DNA of 64,000 nt, taken from contig NZ_CP040077.1 in the NCBI RefSeq assembly GCF_005280735.1, positions 3,658,001 to 3,722,000 of the forward strand. The letters run 5' to 3'. Positions within the stretch are counted from its first letter, which is position 1. Each line of letters opens with the position of its first letter. A program made the translations under genes and the position numbers. Below, one piece after another: positions 43,145 through 52,238 of the stretch. Source of the DNA: Trinickia violacea. Lineage in GTDB: Bacteria > Pseudomonadota > Gammaproteobacteria > Burkholderiales > Burkholderiaceae. The notes beneath the pieces are model-generated. The model was not told the DNA's origin. It saw nothing but the letters and a program-made list of their open reading frames with translations, and made no database searches.

Positions 43145-44085
43145 TGCGCACCTCCCTTTTTGACCAGGTTCGCGCTGCCTTGCGCTCCGATCTGCGCCGT
43201 GACCGCGCGGCTCTTGCGCCCGCGCGCGCCGACGATGCCGCCCGGCCGGTAGATCATCAGCAGCACCATCACGAGACCGTAGACAGCCTGCTGCACGAGG
43301 CCCACTTCGGCTTGCGGCAAACCGGGCACGAAGCTCAAACCGGCCGGCAGCAGCATCAGCAGCGCCGCGCCGATCAGCGGACCGAACAGCGAGCCGGTGC
43401 CGCCAATGATGACCATTGCCATCAATATAACGGAGAGGTCGAGCGTGAAGCCTTCCACGTTGATGAAGCTGAGATAGAACGTGTAGACGACACCCGCCGT
43501 CGCGGCCAGCGCCGTGGCCACGACTACCGAAAGCGTCTTGATCGCCTTCACGTTCTTGCCGAGCGCCTGCGCGGCGGATTCGCTGTCGCGGATCGCCCGG
43601 AGATTGCGGCCGAAGCTGGAGCGCACCAGCAGCCACAACGCCAGCGCCACGACGATCAGATACGCGACCGCCAGCAGAAAGAAACCGTTCGACGATTCGA
43701 TTGACACGCCGAACACCGAAGGCGACGGAATGTTCGTGATGCCGCCGAGCCCGCCCGTCACCGAGCGCCACTCCGAGAACACCGTGACCGCGAGCATCTG
43801 CAAGCCCAGCGATGCGGCGACGAAATACTCGCCGCGCACCCTGAGCGCCGGTAAGGCAAGCGCGAGCGACAGCGCGCCCGAGAGCGCCATCGCCGCAATC
43901 GTGCAGACGAAGATGGACGGGCTGACGTGCATCGACACAACCGCCGCCGTATAGGCCCCGACGCCGAAGAACACGGCATGCGCGAGCGAGAAGATGCCCG
44001 CGTAGCCCATCAGGAAGTTGAGCGTCATCGCGAGGATCGCGTTCACGCAGATGAGGACCGCCAGATTCTGCAAATAAGCCAGCAT
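43141..44085 (-). CDS. livM: Branched-chain-type ABC permease LivM
   Basis: A 314-aa inner-membrane permease with about eight helices and the LivM signatures NFLMGYAGIFSLAHAVFFGVGAYTAA (about 23-48) and ESAAQALGKNVKAIKTLSVVVA, the EAA-like loop contacting the ATPases. Gap to livH is 24 nt; overlaps livG by 4 nt. Confidence 0.94.
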   Translation of the reverse strand: MLAYLQNLAVLICVNAILAMTLNFLMGYAGIFSLAHAVFFGVGAYTAAVVSMHVSPSIFVCTIAAMALSGALSLALALPALRVRGEYFVAASLGLQMLAVTVFSEWRSVTGGLGGITNIPSPSVFGVSIESSNGFFLLAVAYLIVVALALWLLVRSSFGRNLRAIRDSESAAQALGKNVKAIKTLSVVVATALAATAGVVYTFYLSFINVEGFTLDLSVILMAMVIIGGTGSLFGPLIGAALLMLLPAGLSFVPGLPQAEVGLVQQAVYGLVMVLLMIYRPGGIVGARGRKSRAVTAQIGAQGSANLVKKGGAQ

Positions 44086-44109
44086 GGAAGCGTCTCCGGT
44101 GAGCGATCA

Positions 44110-44982
44110 TCAATGAACCAGCACGCGTCCGAAGAAGCCGGACGGGCGGAACAGAATGAACAGGAATAGCACGACGAACAGCACCGCTTCGCTCCATTGC
44201 GAGCTGAACCACGCGAGCGCAAGGCTTTCGGCAAGCCCGAGCAGCAGGCCCGCGCACGCGGCGCCGCGCAGACTGCCCACGCCGCCCACGATGGTTGCCG
44301 CAAGACTGATCAGCATGACGTGACTGCCGACCGAAGGATTCAGGCCCGCGCTCGCGCCGCTCAGGATGGCGGCCGGCACGACGGCCAGCGAGCCTAGTGC
44401 GAATGCCACCTGCGACAGCCGTTGCGGCGACATGCCGAACGCACGCACGAGTTCCGGGCTATCGGCGAGCGCACGCAGCGCGATGCCGGTCTGGGTGCGC
44501 GAGAGAAACGTGTGCAACGCGCCGAACGCGACCAGCGTCGTCACGACGGCAATGCCCGCGAGCGGCGACATGTAAAGGCCGCTCATCACCTGCACGCCCT
44601 TGGAAAGCGGCGTCGGAATCGCGACGAAGCCGCGGCCGAAGAAAAACGCGATCAGGTTCTGCACGATGATGCCGACGCCGAATGCACCCGCAAACAGCGT
44701 GAAAAACGCGTTCTCGTGGCGTTTGATTGGCGTGTAGACGAGCCTATCGAGCAGCACGCCGAAGGCCACCGTCACCACGGCGGCGATCAGGAGCGCGACG
44801 TACCACGGCCAGTGCAGCTTCGCGTAGATCTCGTAGAAGCCGTAACCGGCGATCATGAAAGCCGCGCCGTGCGCGAAGTGAAAAATCCGCGTGGCGCCGA
44901 AAATCAGCGAGAAGCCGCCTGCGGTGAGCGCGTAAAGCGCACCGAGCTGAATCCCGTTGACGAGCAGTTGAACGATCAGCAT
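44110..44982 (-). CDS. livH: Branched-chain-type ABC permease LivH
   Basis: A 290-aa permease with the LivH N-terminus LLVNGIQLGALYALTAGGFSLIFGATRIFHFAHGA and the EAA-like loop DSPELVRAFGMSPQRLSQVAFALGS. About eight helices. The ATG at 44982 gives the standard start; the open frame upstream overlaps the binding-protein gene only by intergenic sequence. Confidence 0.94.
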   Translation of the reverse strand: MLIVQLLVNGIQLGALYALTAGGFSLIFGATRIFHFAHGAAFMIAGYGFYEIYAKLHWPWYVALLIAAVVTVAFGVLLDRLVYTPIKRHENAFFTLFAGAFGVGIIVQNLIAFFFGRGFVAIPTPLSKGVQVMSGLYMSPLAGIAVVTTLVAFGALHTFLSRTQTGIALRALADSPELVRAFGMSPQRLSQVAFALGSLAVVPAAILSGASAGLNPSVGSHVMLISLAATIVGGVGSLRGAACAGLLLGLAESLALAWFSSQWSEAVLFVVLFLFILFRPSGFFGRVLVH

Positions 44983-44995
44983 GCGGTCGCCTCCG

Positions 44996-46144
44996 TCATT
45001 GCGTGGTCGAGACGACCGTGCCGCCCGCACCGTCGATCTGGTTGATCTGGATCGGCGCGCGCACCGTGCCGTTCGGATCGAAAGACACGCTGCCGCCGAC
45101 GAGATCGAAGTGCTGCATCTGCTGGCGCGCTTCGAGCAGGTTCGCTCCCGTCACCCGCTTTCCCTCGTGTTCGAGCTTCGCTGCGAGAATCGCAAAGAGG
45201 CGCACCGCGTTGTAGGCGTTCGCCGCATACGCCGTCGGCTTGCGACCATACTTCGCCTGGTAGTCGGTGACGAAGCGCTGCGTGAGACGGTCCGGCGCAT
45301 TCCAGTCGAAGCGTTGCGTCGTGTAGAGCGCACCCTTCGCCTCGGGCAATGCGTTGATCGCTGGAATGCTGAAAGCCGAATAACTGGCGATCTGCTGGTT
45401 CACGCCGTTGTCGCGCAACTGCTTCACGATCTGCGATTGCTGCGCACCGTATGACGCGATAAAGATCAGATCGGGTTGCGCATCGCGCACGCGCGCCACG
45501 ACGCCGGCGAACTGCTGCGCGCCGGCCGGCACCGCAAACGAAGAAACGAGCGAGCCGCCCGCCGGCGGTAGATCGAGCGCGAGTTCTTCGTTGATCGACT
45601 GGCCGAGCGGATCGTCCACGTAGATCAGCACGAAACGCTTCAACTGTTTTTGCGTGACGAGATACGGAATGATTGCACGCACTTCGGCGTTCGCGAGCGG
45701 AATCACATTCCAGAAGTACGAGCCGAGTTGTGCGAGATCAGGACCCACGCCGCCGCCGTTCACGGCGACGGTTTTCGTGCGGCGCGCGAGCGGCGCGATG
45801 GCTTTCGATACGCCGGTGAAGCCTGTCAGTACGAACGGCGTTTCGTACACGTTGACGAGCTTGTTCATGCCGAGCACGCCTTGCATCGGCAAGGCCTGGC
45901 TGTCTTCGTAGGTGAGCACGAGCTTTTCGCCGAGCAGCCGGTCGTCGTTCACATGCGCAACCGACAGATCCGCGCCGGACCCGAAGGTCTGCCCGTATTC
46001 CGCGTTTGGTCCGCTCATCGGCAGCAAGGCGCCGATCTTCAGCTCTCCGGACGGTTCGGCCATTGCACCTCGCGCGCCGATACCCGCCAGCGCGAGCACA
46101 CTCGCGCAAAACACGATTGCCAGGGTTTGCCTGGTGGATGACAT
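44996..46144 (-). CDS. Periplasmic binding protein of the Liv-type transporter
   Basis: A 382-aa type I periplasmic binding protein: signal peptide ending MAE near residue 29, then GELKIGALLPMSGPNAEYGQTF and two alpha/beta lobes. This family in beta-proteobacterial catabolic operons often binds aromatic or aliphatic acids rather than leucine. An AAGGAGA ribosome binding site precedes the ATG. First transporter gene of the operon order, followed at 13 nt by livH. Confidence 0.92.
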   Translation of the reverse strand: MSSTRQTLAIVFCASVLALAGIGARGAMAEPSGELKIGALLPMSGPNAEYGQTFGSGADLSVAHVNDDRLLGEKLVLTYEDSQALPMQGVLGMNKLVNVYETPFVLTGFTGVSKAIAPLARRTKTVAVNGGGVGPDLAQLGSYFWNVIPLANAEVRAIIPYLVTQKQLKRFVLIYVDDPLGQSINEELALDLPPAGGSLVSSFAVPAGAQQFAGVVARVRDAQPDLIFIASYGAQQSQIVKQLRDNGVNQQIASYSAFSIPAINALPEAKGALYTTQRFDWNAPDRLTQRFVTDYQAKYGRKPTAYAANAYNAVRLFAILAAKLEHEGKRVTGANLLEARQQMQHFDLVGGSVSFDPNGTVRAPIQINQIDGAGGTVVSTTQ

Positions 46145-46178
46145 GATGTCGTGTCTCCTTGTTCTGATACAAGACGAA

Positions 46179-47045
46179 TCAGCGCAACTCGGCGCGGCCG
46201 TTGTTCAGTACGACCACGTCGCGTTCGAGTGCGCGCGAACGGAAGCCGACTGTCTTGCCGTCGATCCACAGTTCGGTACGGATGGTTTCGCCCGGATATA
46301 CCGGCGCTGTGAAGCGCGTGAAAAACATTGCGAGGCGTTCGGGACGGCTTTCGCAGGAGGTTTTCAGCACCGCGTGGGCCGCCACACCATAGGTTGCGAG
46401 GCCGTGCAGGATGGGCCGCTCGAAACCCGCTGCGCGAGCGGCGTTGGGGTCGGCGTGGATCGGGTTGTAGTCACCCGAGAGGCGGTAGATGAGCGCGCTT
46501 TCGGGTCGCGTCGGCAGATCGCAGACCGCGTCGGGCCCGCGCTCCGGGAGAGGCGGCGGCGAAGGCAGCGGCCCGTCGCTCGGCTGGCCGTTCGCGCTGT
46601 AGCCACCGTCACCGCGTAGAAAATTGAGTTGCTCGACAGTGGCGAGCAGCGTGCCGCTTTCCTTCTCGCGTATCGTGCGCTCGATCAGCAGCAACGCGCC
46701 CTTACCCGCGCCCTTGTCCACGATGCGCGCGACACGGGACTGGCCGATCACGGTCGCGGCCGGCGGCAACGGCTGGTGAATGTGCAGCGTTTGTTCGCCG
46801 TGCAGCAGCTTGACCCAATCGATGCCGGTGCGTGGATCTTTCGCCCAGAAGCCTGGATAGCCGAGAACGTTGGCGAAAGTGGGCGAAACGCGCAATTCCC
46901 TTTCATGCACGTAATGCAGGTCGTCGCGATCAAGTGGATCGATGCCGTAGCCAAGACCGAGCGCATACAGCATGGCATCGCGTGCCGTGTAGGTGTGTTC
47001 GAGCGATTTGAACGGCCAGTTCTTAAGTGTGTCGTAATGGATCAT
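46179..47045 (-). CDS. Double hot-dog MaoC-type enoyl-CoA hydratase
   Basis: A 288-aa protein with two hot-dog units, like hydratase 2 of peroxisomal multifunctional enzyme 2. The catalytic motif lies in the C-terminal unit: YRLSGDYNPIHADPNAARAAGFERPILHGLATYG (about 190-222, Asp/His pair). The N-terminal unit lacks it and builds the acyl tunnel. A Pro-rich linker (about 157-172) joins them. Expected product is an (R)-3-hydroxyacyl-CoA. 34 nt before the binding-protein gene. Confidence 0.9.
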   Translation of the reverse strand: MIHYDTLKNWPFKSLEHTYTARDAMLYALGLGYGIDPLDRDDLHYVHERELRVSPTFANVLGYPGFWAKDPRTGIDWVKLLHGEQTLHIHQPLPPAATVIGQSRVARIVDKGAGKGALLLIERTIREKESGTLLATVEQLNFLRGDGGYSANGQPSDGPLPSPPPLPERGPDAVCDLPTRPESALIYRLSGDYNPIHADPNAARAAGFERPILHGLATYGVAAHAVLKTSCESRPERLAMFFTRFTAPVYPGETIRTELWIDGKTVGFRSRALERDVVVLNNGRAELR

Positions 47046-47052
47046 GATGGGC

Positions 47053-47832
47053 TTAGGAGGTAGGCCAGTTGAAAAGCGGTGTCGCCTTGTTGCGGAAACG
47101 CTGCACGGCCTCGCGATGAAACACCGTGCTGAAAACCACGCCTTGGCCTATCGATTCGAGTTCCAACATCGTGCGCAGATCGCTGTTCAGGGACATGTTC
47201 AGCGCGCGCTTGGTAAGCGCGAACATGGTGGGCGACGCATCGGCGAGCGAGCGTGCGATTGTCTTGCTGCGCGCTTCCAGCGCATCCGGTTCGACTACTT
47301 CGAGCACAGCGCCGAGCGTCCTGGCTTCGTCGGCTTTCACTTCGCGCGCCGTGAAGATAAGCTCGCGAGCGCGCGCCATGCCGACGATGCGTGGCAACGT
47401 GTAGAGCGCGCCGCAATCGGGCACGAGGCCGACCTTCATGAACGGCATGCAAAAGCGCGCACGCGAGGTAGCAATCACGAAGTCGGCAGCGAGCGCGAAG
47501 CTGAAGCCCGCGCCGTAAGCCACCCCGTCTACTGCGGCGATCACAGGACGGTCGAGGTCGACCAGTTGCGCGATCCAGCCGTGCAGATCGTCCACGCGGT
47601 TGCGGCCCGCTTCGGCGCTTTCAACGTTCATGCCGCGCACGTCGCCGCCCGAACAGAACTCCGTGCCCGCGCCGCGCAAGACGACCGCGCGCACGCTACG
47701 GTCCTGACGGATCGCGTAGATCGCTTCCCGCAGCGCCGCGCGCATCGACATGTCGAGCGCGTTTTTGGCTTGCGGGCGGTTGAGGGTCAGTGTGGTGACA
47801 CCGTCGTCGTGATCGATCAAGACTTCACTCAT
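47053..47832 (-). CDS. Enoyl-CoA hydratase/isomerase family protein
   Basis: A 259-aa crotonase-fold protein. The oxyanion-hole segments GAGTEFCSGGDVRGM (about 56-70) and DGVAYGAGFSFALAADF (about 105-121) are clear; the position of the second catalytic Glu is occupied by PDCGALYTLPRIVG, so it could be an isomerase or hydrolase rather than a standard hydratase. The ATG at 47832 has an AAGGAG site. Part of the catabolic operon, 7 nt before the MaoC gene. Confidence 0.88.
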   Translation of the reverse strand: MSEVLIDHDDGVTTLTLNRPQAKNALDMSMRAALREAIYAIRQDRSVRAVVLRGAGTEFCSGGDVRGMNVESAEAGRNRVDDLHGWIAQLVDLDRPVIAAVDGVAYGAGFSFALAADFVIATSRARFCMPFMKVGLVPDCGALYTLPRIVGMARARELIFTAREVKADEARTLGAVLEVVEPDALEARSKTIARSLADASPTMFALTKRALNMSLNSDLRTMLELESIGQGVVFSTVFHREAVQRFRNKATPLFNWPTS

Positions 47833-47881
47833 TGCGTTTCGCTCCTTCTGTCTATCGAGGGCTCGATCAGCCTTTACACCC

Positions 47882-49093
47882 TCACGCCGCTCGCTCGAAC
47901 ACCGCTGCAATGCCTTGGCCGCCGCCGATGCACATCGTCTCCAATCCATAGCGTCCGTTGCGCCGTTTGAGTTCATGCAGCAGCGTGGTCATGATGCGCA
48001 CGCCGGTCGCGCCGATCGGATGGCCAAGCGAGATGCCCGATCCGTTCACGTTCAGACGCTCGTGATCGCTCCAGCCCCAGCCTTTGAGCACTGCCAGCAC
48101 CTGGCACGCGAACGCTTCGTTGAGTTCGACCAGATCGAAATCGTCGAAGGAAAGGCCGGCTTTCGCCAGCAGCTTGTGGACGGCCGGCACCGGACCGATA
48201 CCCATCATCGCGGGCTCGCAACCGCTCGCCGCCCAGCCGACCAGATAGCCCATCGGCGTGAGGCCGAGTTCATCGAGCTTGTCTTCGGCGACGATCAGGC
48301 ACGCCGCGGCGGCGTCGTTCTGCTGGCTAGCATTGCCCGCGGTCACGGTGCCGTCCTTCATCAGCGTGCGTAGCTCTCCGAGCGACGCGGCAGTGGCGTC
48401 GGCGCGAAAGCCTTCATCGCGGGCGAACGTGAGTGGATCGCCCCTTTTTTGCGGCACGGTGACCGCCACCACTTCTTCGTCGAAACGGCCCGCTTCCCAC
48501 GCTGCCGCCGCGCGCTGATGGCTGCGCGCCGCGAACGCGTCGGCCTCTTCGCGCGAGATGCCGTATTCGCGGGCAAGGTTTTCGGCGGTCTCGATCATCC
48601 CGGAGATATAGCCGAAGCGACGCTCCGGCTGCGAGCGTTCGCGGCCGCGATCGAGCCGGTCGTGCAGCTTCACGGAGCCGGCGCGCGAACCCCAGCGCAT
48701 GTCGGTCGAGTAGTACTCGATGTTGCTCATGCTTTCGACGCCGCCCGCTACCACGACGTCGGCGGCGCCGCTTTGCACCATCATTGCGGCGGTGACGACG
48801 GCTTGCAGGCCGCCGCCGCAACGGCGGTCGAGTTGCATGCCGGGCACGTGCACCGGCAGGCCCGCTTCGAGCGCGGCCCAGCGTCCGACGCACGGCGTCT
48901 CGCTGTTCGCATACGACTGCGCGAACACCACGTCTTCGATACGTTCCGGATCGATGCCGCTGCGTGCCAGCGTCGCGCGCAACGCCGTGGCGGCGAGCGC
49001 TTCGACGCTCACCGGACGCAGGCTGCCGCCGAACGTGCCGACCGGCGTGCGCACCGGCGCGACGATCGCCGCTCTTCTGATCTTCGTGTCCAT
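47882..49093 (-). CDS. Thiolase (acetyl-CoA acyltransferase)
   Basis: A 403-aa thiolase. The nucleophilic Cys is in DRRCGGGLQAVV (near residue 88), the histidine in NGSGISLGHPIGATG (near 350) and the second Cys in ETMCIGGGQGIA (near 388), all intact. It should release acetyl-CoA (or propionyl-CoA) from 3-ketoacyl-CoA in the last step of the cycle. 49 nt separate it from the enoyl-CoA hydratase gene. Confidence 0.94.
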   Translation of the reverse strand: MDTKIRRAAIVAPVRTPVGTFGGSLRPVSVEALAATALRATLARSGIDPERIEDVVFAQSYANSETPCVGRWAALEAGLPVHVPGMQLDRRCGGGLQAVVTAAMMVQSGAADVVVAGGVESMSNIEYYSTDMRWGSRAGSVKLHDRLDRGRERSQPERRFGYISGMIETAENLAREYGISREEADAFAARSHQRAAAAWEAGRFDEEVVAVTVPQKRGDPLTFARDEGFRADATAASLGELRTLMKDGTVTAGNASQQNDAAAACLIVAEDKLDELGLTPMGYLVGWAASGCEPAMMGIGPVPAVHKLLAKAGLSFDDFDLVELNEAFACQVLAVLKGWGWSDHERLNVNGSGISLGHPIGATGVRIMTTLLHELKRRNGRYGLETMCIGGGQGIAAVFERAA

Positions 49094-49148
49094 CTTCTTG
49101 TCTCCGTGATCGGTGCCGCGCCGCGCGATGCGTACGCAGCACGCGGGG

Positions 49149-50444
49149 TCATGACTTGAGAAGGGTGTGGCGGTGAGCGTCGTCTTCGAGCGACGCGCGG
49201 AACTCCGACGGCGCGATCTCGATCATGCGGCGCACGCGCTGCGCGAGCGTCAGGCCGCGCAGATCCGCCGCGCCGAATTCGGTGACGATCACACCAGCGT
49301 CGGCGCGCGGCGTGCTCGCGGGTCCATGCAGTTGCGACACGATGCGGCTCGCGTCACGGCTGCGCGCGGGCAGCACGATCATCGGCACGCCGCCGCGCGA
49401 ACGGGCCGCACCGCGCAGAAAATCGACACCGCCGCCCACGGCGCCGAGATAGCGGCCGTTTACCGCTTCCGCATTTACCTGGCCCGTCAGATCGACTTCG
49501 AGCGCGGAATTGATCGCCACGAAACGGTCGATTCGCGACAACACGCCGATGTCGTGCGTATAGCTCGTGCCGCGCATTTGCAGCGCCGGATTGCGATGCG
49601 CGTAGCGATACGCGATCCCGGTGCCCATCACGACGCCCGCCACTGACACGCCTCTGTCCACGGTCTTGCGCGCATTGGTGACGATGCCGCGTGTTGCGAG
49701 ATCGGCGGCGCCATCGTTGAAAAGCCCCGTATGCACGCCCAGATCGCGTCTGTCCTGCAGCGCCGAGAGAATCGCTTCGGGCAATGCGCCGAGACCGAAT
49801 TGCAGCGTCGCGCCGTCTTCGATGAAATCCGCCGCGTGACGCGCAATGGTCAGTTCGGTTTCGCCGGGCGCCGCTCGCGCGCTCGTGAGCAAAGGGCGGT
49901 TCGTGTGGACCAGCACGTCGAAGCTGTCGGCGGTCAGCGCGTACGGTCCGTACGTCCACGGTGCTGCCTCGTTGACTTCGGCGATCACCGTGCGCGCGTG
50001 TTCGAGAAACGGCAGCAGATATTCATACGCGACCGAGAGGCTGTAATGGCCGTGTTCGTCGGCGGGCGCGACCTGAACGAGCAGCACGTCCACGTCGATT
50101 GCATGCTCGAACTGCGAATAATGGCTCGGCACAATATGCAGCAAGCCCGCATGCGCGAGCGCGCGATTCTGGCCGCCGCCGCTGTACGCGATGAAGTCGA
50201 TCGCATCGGCATGTTCGGGTTTGAGCGTGTCGGACCAGGCCGTACCGAGAAATACGCTGAAGCGGCCGCCTATCGCACGACGCTGCGCGACGAGTGTCTC
50301 GGTCAGCGTGCACGGCTCGCCGCCGCTTTGCCCCCACGCCACGAGATCGCCGGGGCGCACATGTTTCGCCAGGTCGAGCGCCGCTGCGTCGACGTGCTGC
50401 CCCGCGCGTTTCATGTCCGCTGCCGATGCGCTCGCGGCGCTCAC
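49149..50444 (-). CDS. Acetyl-CoA hydrolase/CoA-transferase family protein
   Basis: A 431-aa member of the 4-hydroxybutyrate/succinyl-CoA:acetate CoA-transferase family, probably moving CoA between acetyl-CoA and the pathway acid. Recognisable are RPGDLVAWGQSGGEPCTL (N-terminal), FGLGALPEAILSAL and the C-terminal PRADAGVIVTEFGAADLRGLTL. I place the start at GTG 50444, which overlaps the upstream SDR stop as GTGA; an ATG at 50414 would shorten it by 10 residues. It belongs to the same operon as the thiolase. Confidence 0.85.
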   Translation of the reverse strand: MSAASASAADMKRAGQHVDAAALDLAKHVRPGDLVAWGQSGGEPCTLTETLVAQRRAIGGRFSVFLGTAWSDTLKPEHADAIDFIAYSGGGQNRALAHAGLLHIVPSHYSQFEHAIDVDVLLVQVAPADEHGHYSLSVAYEYLLPFLEHARTVIAEVNEAAPWTYGPYALTADSFDVLVHTNRPLLTSARAAPGETELTIARHAADFIEDGATLQFGLGALPEAILSALQDRRDLGVHTGLFNDGAADLATRGIVTNARKTVDRGVSVAGVVMGTGIAYRYAHRNPALQMRGTSYTHDIGVLSRIDRFVAINSALEVDLTGQVNAEAVNGRYLGAVGGGVDFLRGAARSRGGVPMIVLPARSRDASRIVSQLHGPASTPRADAGVIVTEFGAADLRGLTLAQRVRRMIEIAPSEFRASLEDDAHRHTLLKS

Positions 50445-51361
50445 ACCGGGTCCCACGAGAACACGTCGGCGGAAACGTCGAGCGAGTGGAACGACGGACG
50501 CAGCGCCGGGATCGCATGCTCGGCGATGCTTTGCGGCGTCCAGCCTTCGCTGCGCTGCACGGAACGCACCGGACGCGGCTGGCTCATCAGGAAGATTTCG
50601 TTGTTGCGCACCGCGAAGATCTGGCCGTTCACGTCGCGTGCGCTGTCGCTCGCGAGAAACACCGCGAGCGGCGCGATCTTGGCCGGCGTCATCTGCTTGA
50701 TCTTTTCGACGCGCGCCGCCTGTTCGTCGGAATCGACCTTGATCGAGCTGATCATGCGGCTCCACGCGAATGGCGCAATGCAGTTCGAACGCACGCCGAA
50801 TTTGTCGAGGTCGAGGGCGATCGATTTCGACAGGCCGGCAATGCCGAGTTTCGCCGCGCTGTAGTTAGCCTGCGCCAGATTGCCGATTAGGCCCGACGTG
50901 GACGTCATGTTCACGAAGGCGCCAGAGGCTTGCGCTTTCATCGGCTCGGCGGCCGCACGCGACACGTAGTAGCTGCCGTACAGATGCACCTTCAGCACGG
51001 CGTCCCATTCATCGTCGCTCATTTTGTGGAAAAAGCGGTCGCGCAGAATGCCAGCGTTGTTGACCACGATGTCCACGCGGCCGAACGCGTCGAGTGCGTT
51101 CTGCACGATGCGCTTCGCGTTTGAGGCATCGGCCACGCTGTCGGTGTTGGCTGCCGCCACGCCGCCGGCCGTTTCGATTTCCGTGACCACGCTCTGCGCC
51201 GGGCCCGCGTTCCGGCCTTCGCCGCCGAGAGACGCGCCCACGTCGTTGACCAGCACCTTGGCGCCCTGCTGCGCCATCAGCAACGCGATATCGCGGCCGA
51301 TACCGCCACCTGCGCCCGTTATGATCGCCACCTTGCCTTCGAGCATCTGCTGCACTGTCAT
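50441..51361 (-). CDS. SDR 3-hydroxyacyl-CoA dehydrogenase, MFE-2 type
   Basis: A 306-aa SDR with TGAGGGIG (residues 16-23), NNAG and the catalytic Ser-Tyr-Lys (STSG...NYSAAKLG). The long segment VLVNDVGASLGGEGRNAGPAQSVVTEI is typical of the dehydrogenase half of peroxisomal multifunctional enzyme 2 and of steroid side-chain enzymes, which oxidise (R)-3-hydroxyacyl-CoA. First gene of the operon; the promoter must lie in 51362-51530. Confidence 0.9.
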   Translation of the reverse strand: MTVQQMLEGKVAIITGAGGGIGRDIALLMAQQGAKVLVNDVGASLGGEGRNAGPAQSVVTEIETAGGVAAANTDSVADASNAKRIVQNALDAFGRVDIVVNNAGILRDRFFHKMSDDEWDAVLKVHLYGSYYVSRAAAEPMKAQASGAFVNMTSTSGLIGNLAQANYSAAKLGIAGLSKSIALDLDKFGVRSNCIAPFAWSRMISSIKVDSDEQAARVEKIKQMTPAKIAPLAVFLASDSARDVNGQIFAVRNNEIFLMSQPRPVRSVQRSEGWTPQSIAEHAIPALRPSFHSLDVSADVFSWDPV

Positions 51362-51527
51362 TCGAATCGTCTCCGCAATATGTTCCGGATCAGGTTGACC
51401 TAAACCTTTGCGGGCGACAATTTGGAATTACCGAAGACGCATTTCGTCTCCTATTAACCCGTAGTTTCGCCAATGGTGCCGGGCCGCGTTGCGGCGCAAT
51501 ACTTTTAATGCCCCCTTTGCAAACTGC

Positions 51528-51740
51528 ATGCACGAGCGCCTTAGCAGCGACGTCGTGCGTGCGGTGCAGGAAGGCACCGTCGATATCGGTCTCGCAGCCG
51601 GCACCGTGCGCACGGACGGCTTGCAGGCGATGCCGTACCGGCGCGACCGGCTCGTGTTGGCCACGGCGCTGAGTCGTCCGGTGGCGGAATCAAAGAAGAT
51701 CGCATTCGCCGACACGCTAGAGAACGACTTCATCGGGCCG
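51528..51740 (+). pseudogene. Remnant of a LysR-type regulator
   Basis: About 70 codons match the effector-binding domain of a LysR protein: HERLSSDVVRAVQEGTVDIGLAAG, then LQAMPYRRDRLVLATALSRPVAE and an FIG strand. Neither the N-terminal HTH nor the rest of the effector domain is present; the open frame runs to 51845 but its end is unrelated. It stands divergent to the catabolic operon, exactly where its regulator would be expected, so it is probably the decayed original regulator. Confidence 0.7.
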
Positions 51741-52000
51741 ACTGTGGAACCAATTTACCGACAATTGGGTGCGAACGATCAGACGGCAAAGGGCACGCAA
51801 TGCCTCGCAGCATTGAAAGCGAAGCTTTCAGAACAATTTCCTTGAATCCATTAGGTCGCTGTTGCCCCTCGTTGCTGGCGTCGAAGCGCTCATTGCGCCG
51901 AGATGCCAGCAGGAACTTCGGGAGTGGACACACTTTTCATGCCATTCAGCCCGATCCCGACTCCCCAAAGCGCGGAAACCCCTGTAAAATAGCGCGCTCT

Positions 52001-52074
52001 GCGGGCGTCGTATAATGGTAATACCCTAGCTTCCCAAGCTAGAGCCGTGGGTTCGATTCCCATCGCCCGCTCCA
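52001..52074 (+). tRNA. tRNA-Gly (anticodon CCC)
   Basis: A complete 74-nt cloverleaf: acceptor GCGGGCG/CGCCCGC, short D-loop, anticodon stem CTAGC/GCTAG with loop TTCCCAA (anticodon CCC), T-arm GTGGG TTCGATT CCCAT-like, discriminator T and encoded CCA. A TAAAAT box at 51985-51990 followed by a GC-rich discriminator is a good stable-RNA -10 element. Confidence 0.97.
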
Positions 52075-52095
52075 CTTTTGGCAGTGATTACGTCG

Positions 52096-52122
52096 AAGCC
52101 GCCTCGTCGAAGGCGGCTTTTT
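52096..52122 (+). terminator. Rho-independent terminator after tRNA-Gly
   Basis: Stem AAGCCGCCT (52096-52104) with AGGCGGCTT (52111-52119), 6-nt loop and a run of five T residues ending at 52122, 22 nt after the tRNA. Confidence 0.88.
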
Positions 52123-52238
52123 AGCATCCGCGGCGAGCGGCGCATGCCGCCGCATCGCCACTGAAGCCTCACGGCGCGCTGCGCTTTCGCCGTGCGAACC
52201 GCAGCGCCGCTCCTCCTCAGTAGTCAACGCAGTCACCG

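Noticed and set aside
52001..52074. tRNA-Gly as an integration site for the neighbouring operon
   Set aside because: I could not find a repeat of the tRNA 3' end or any integrase gene in the window, so island integration here is unsupported.
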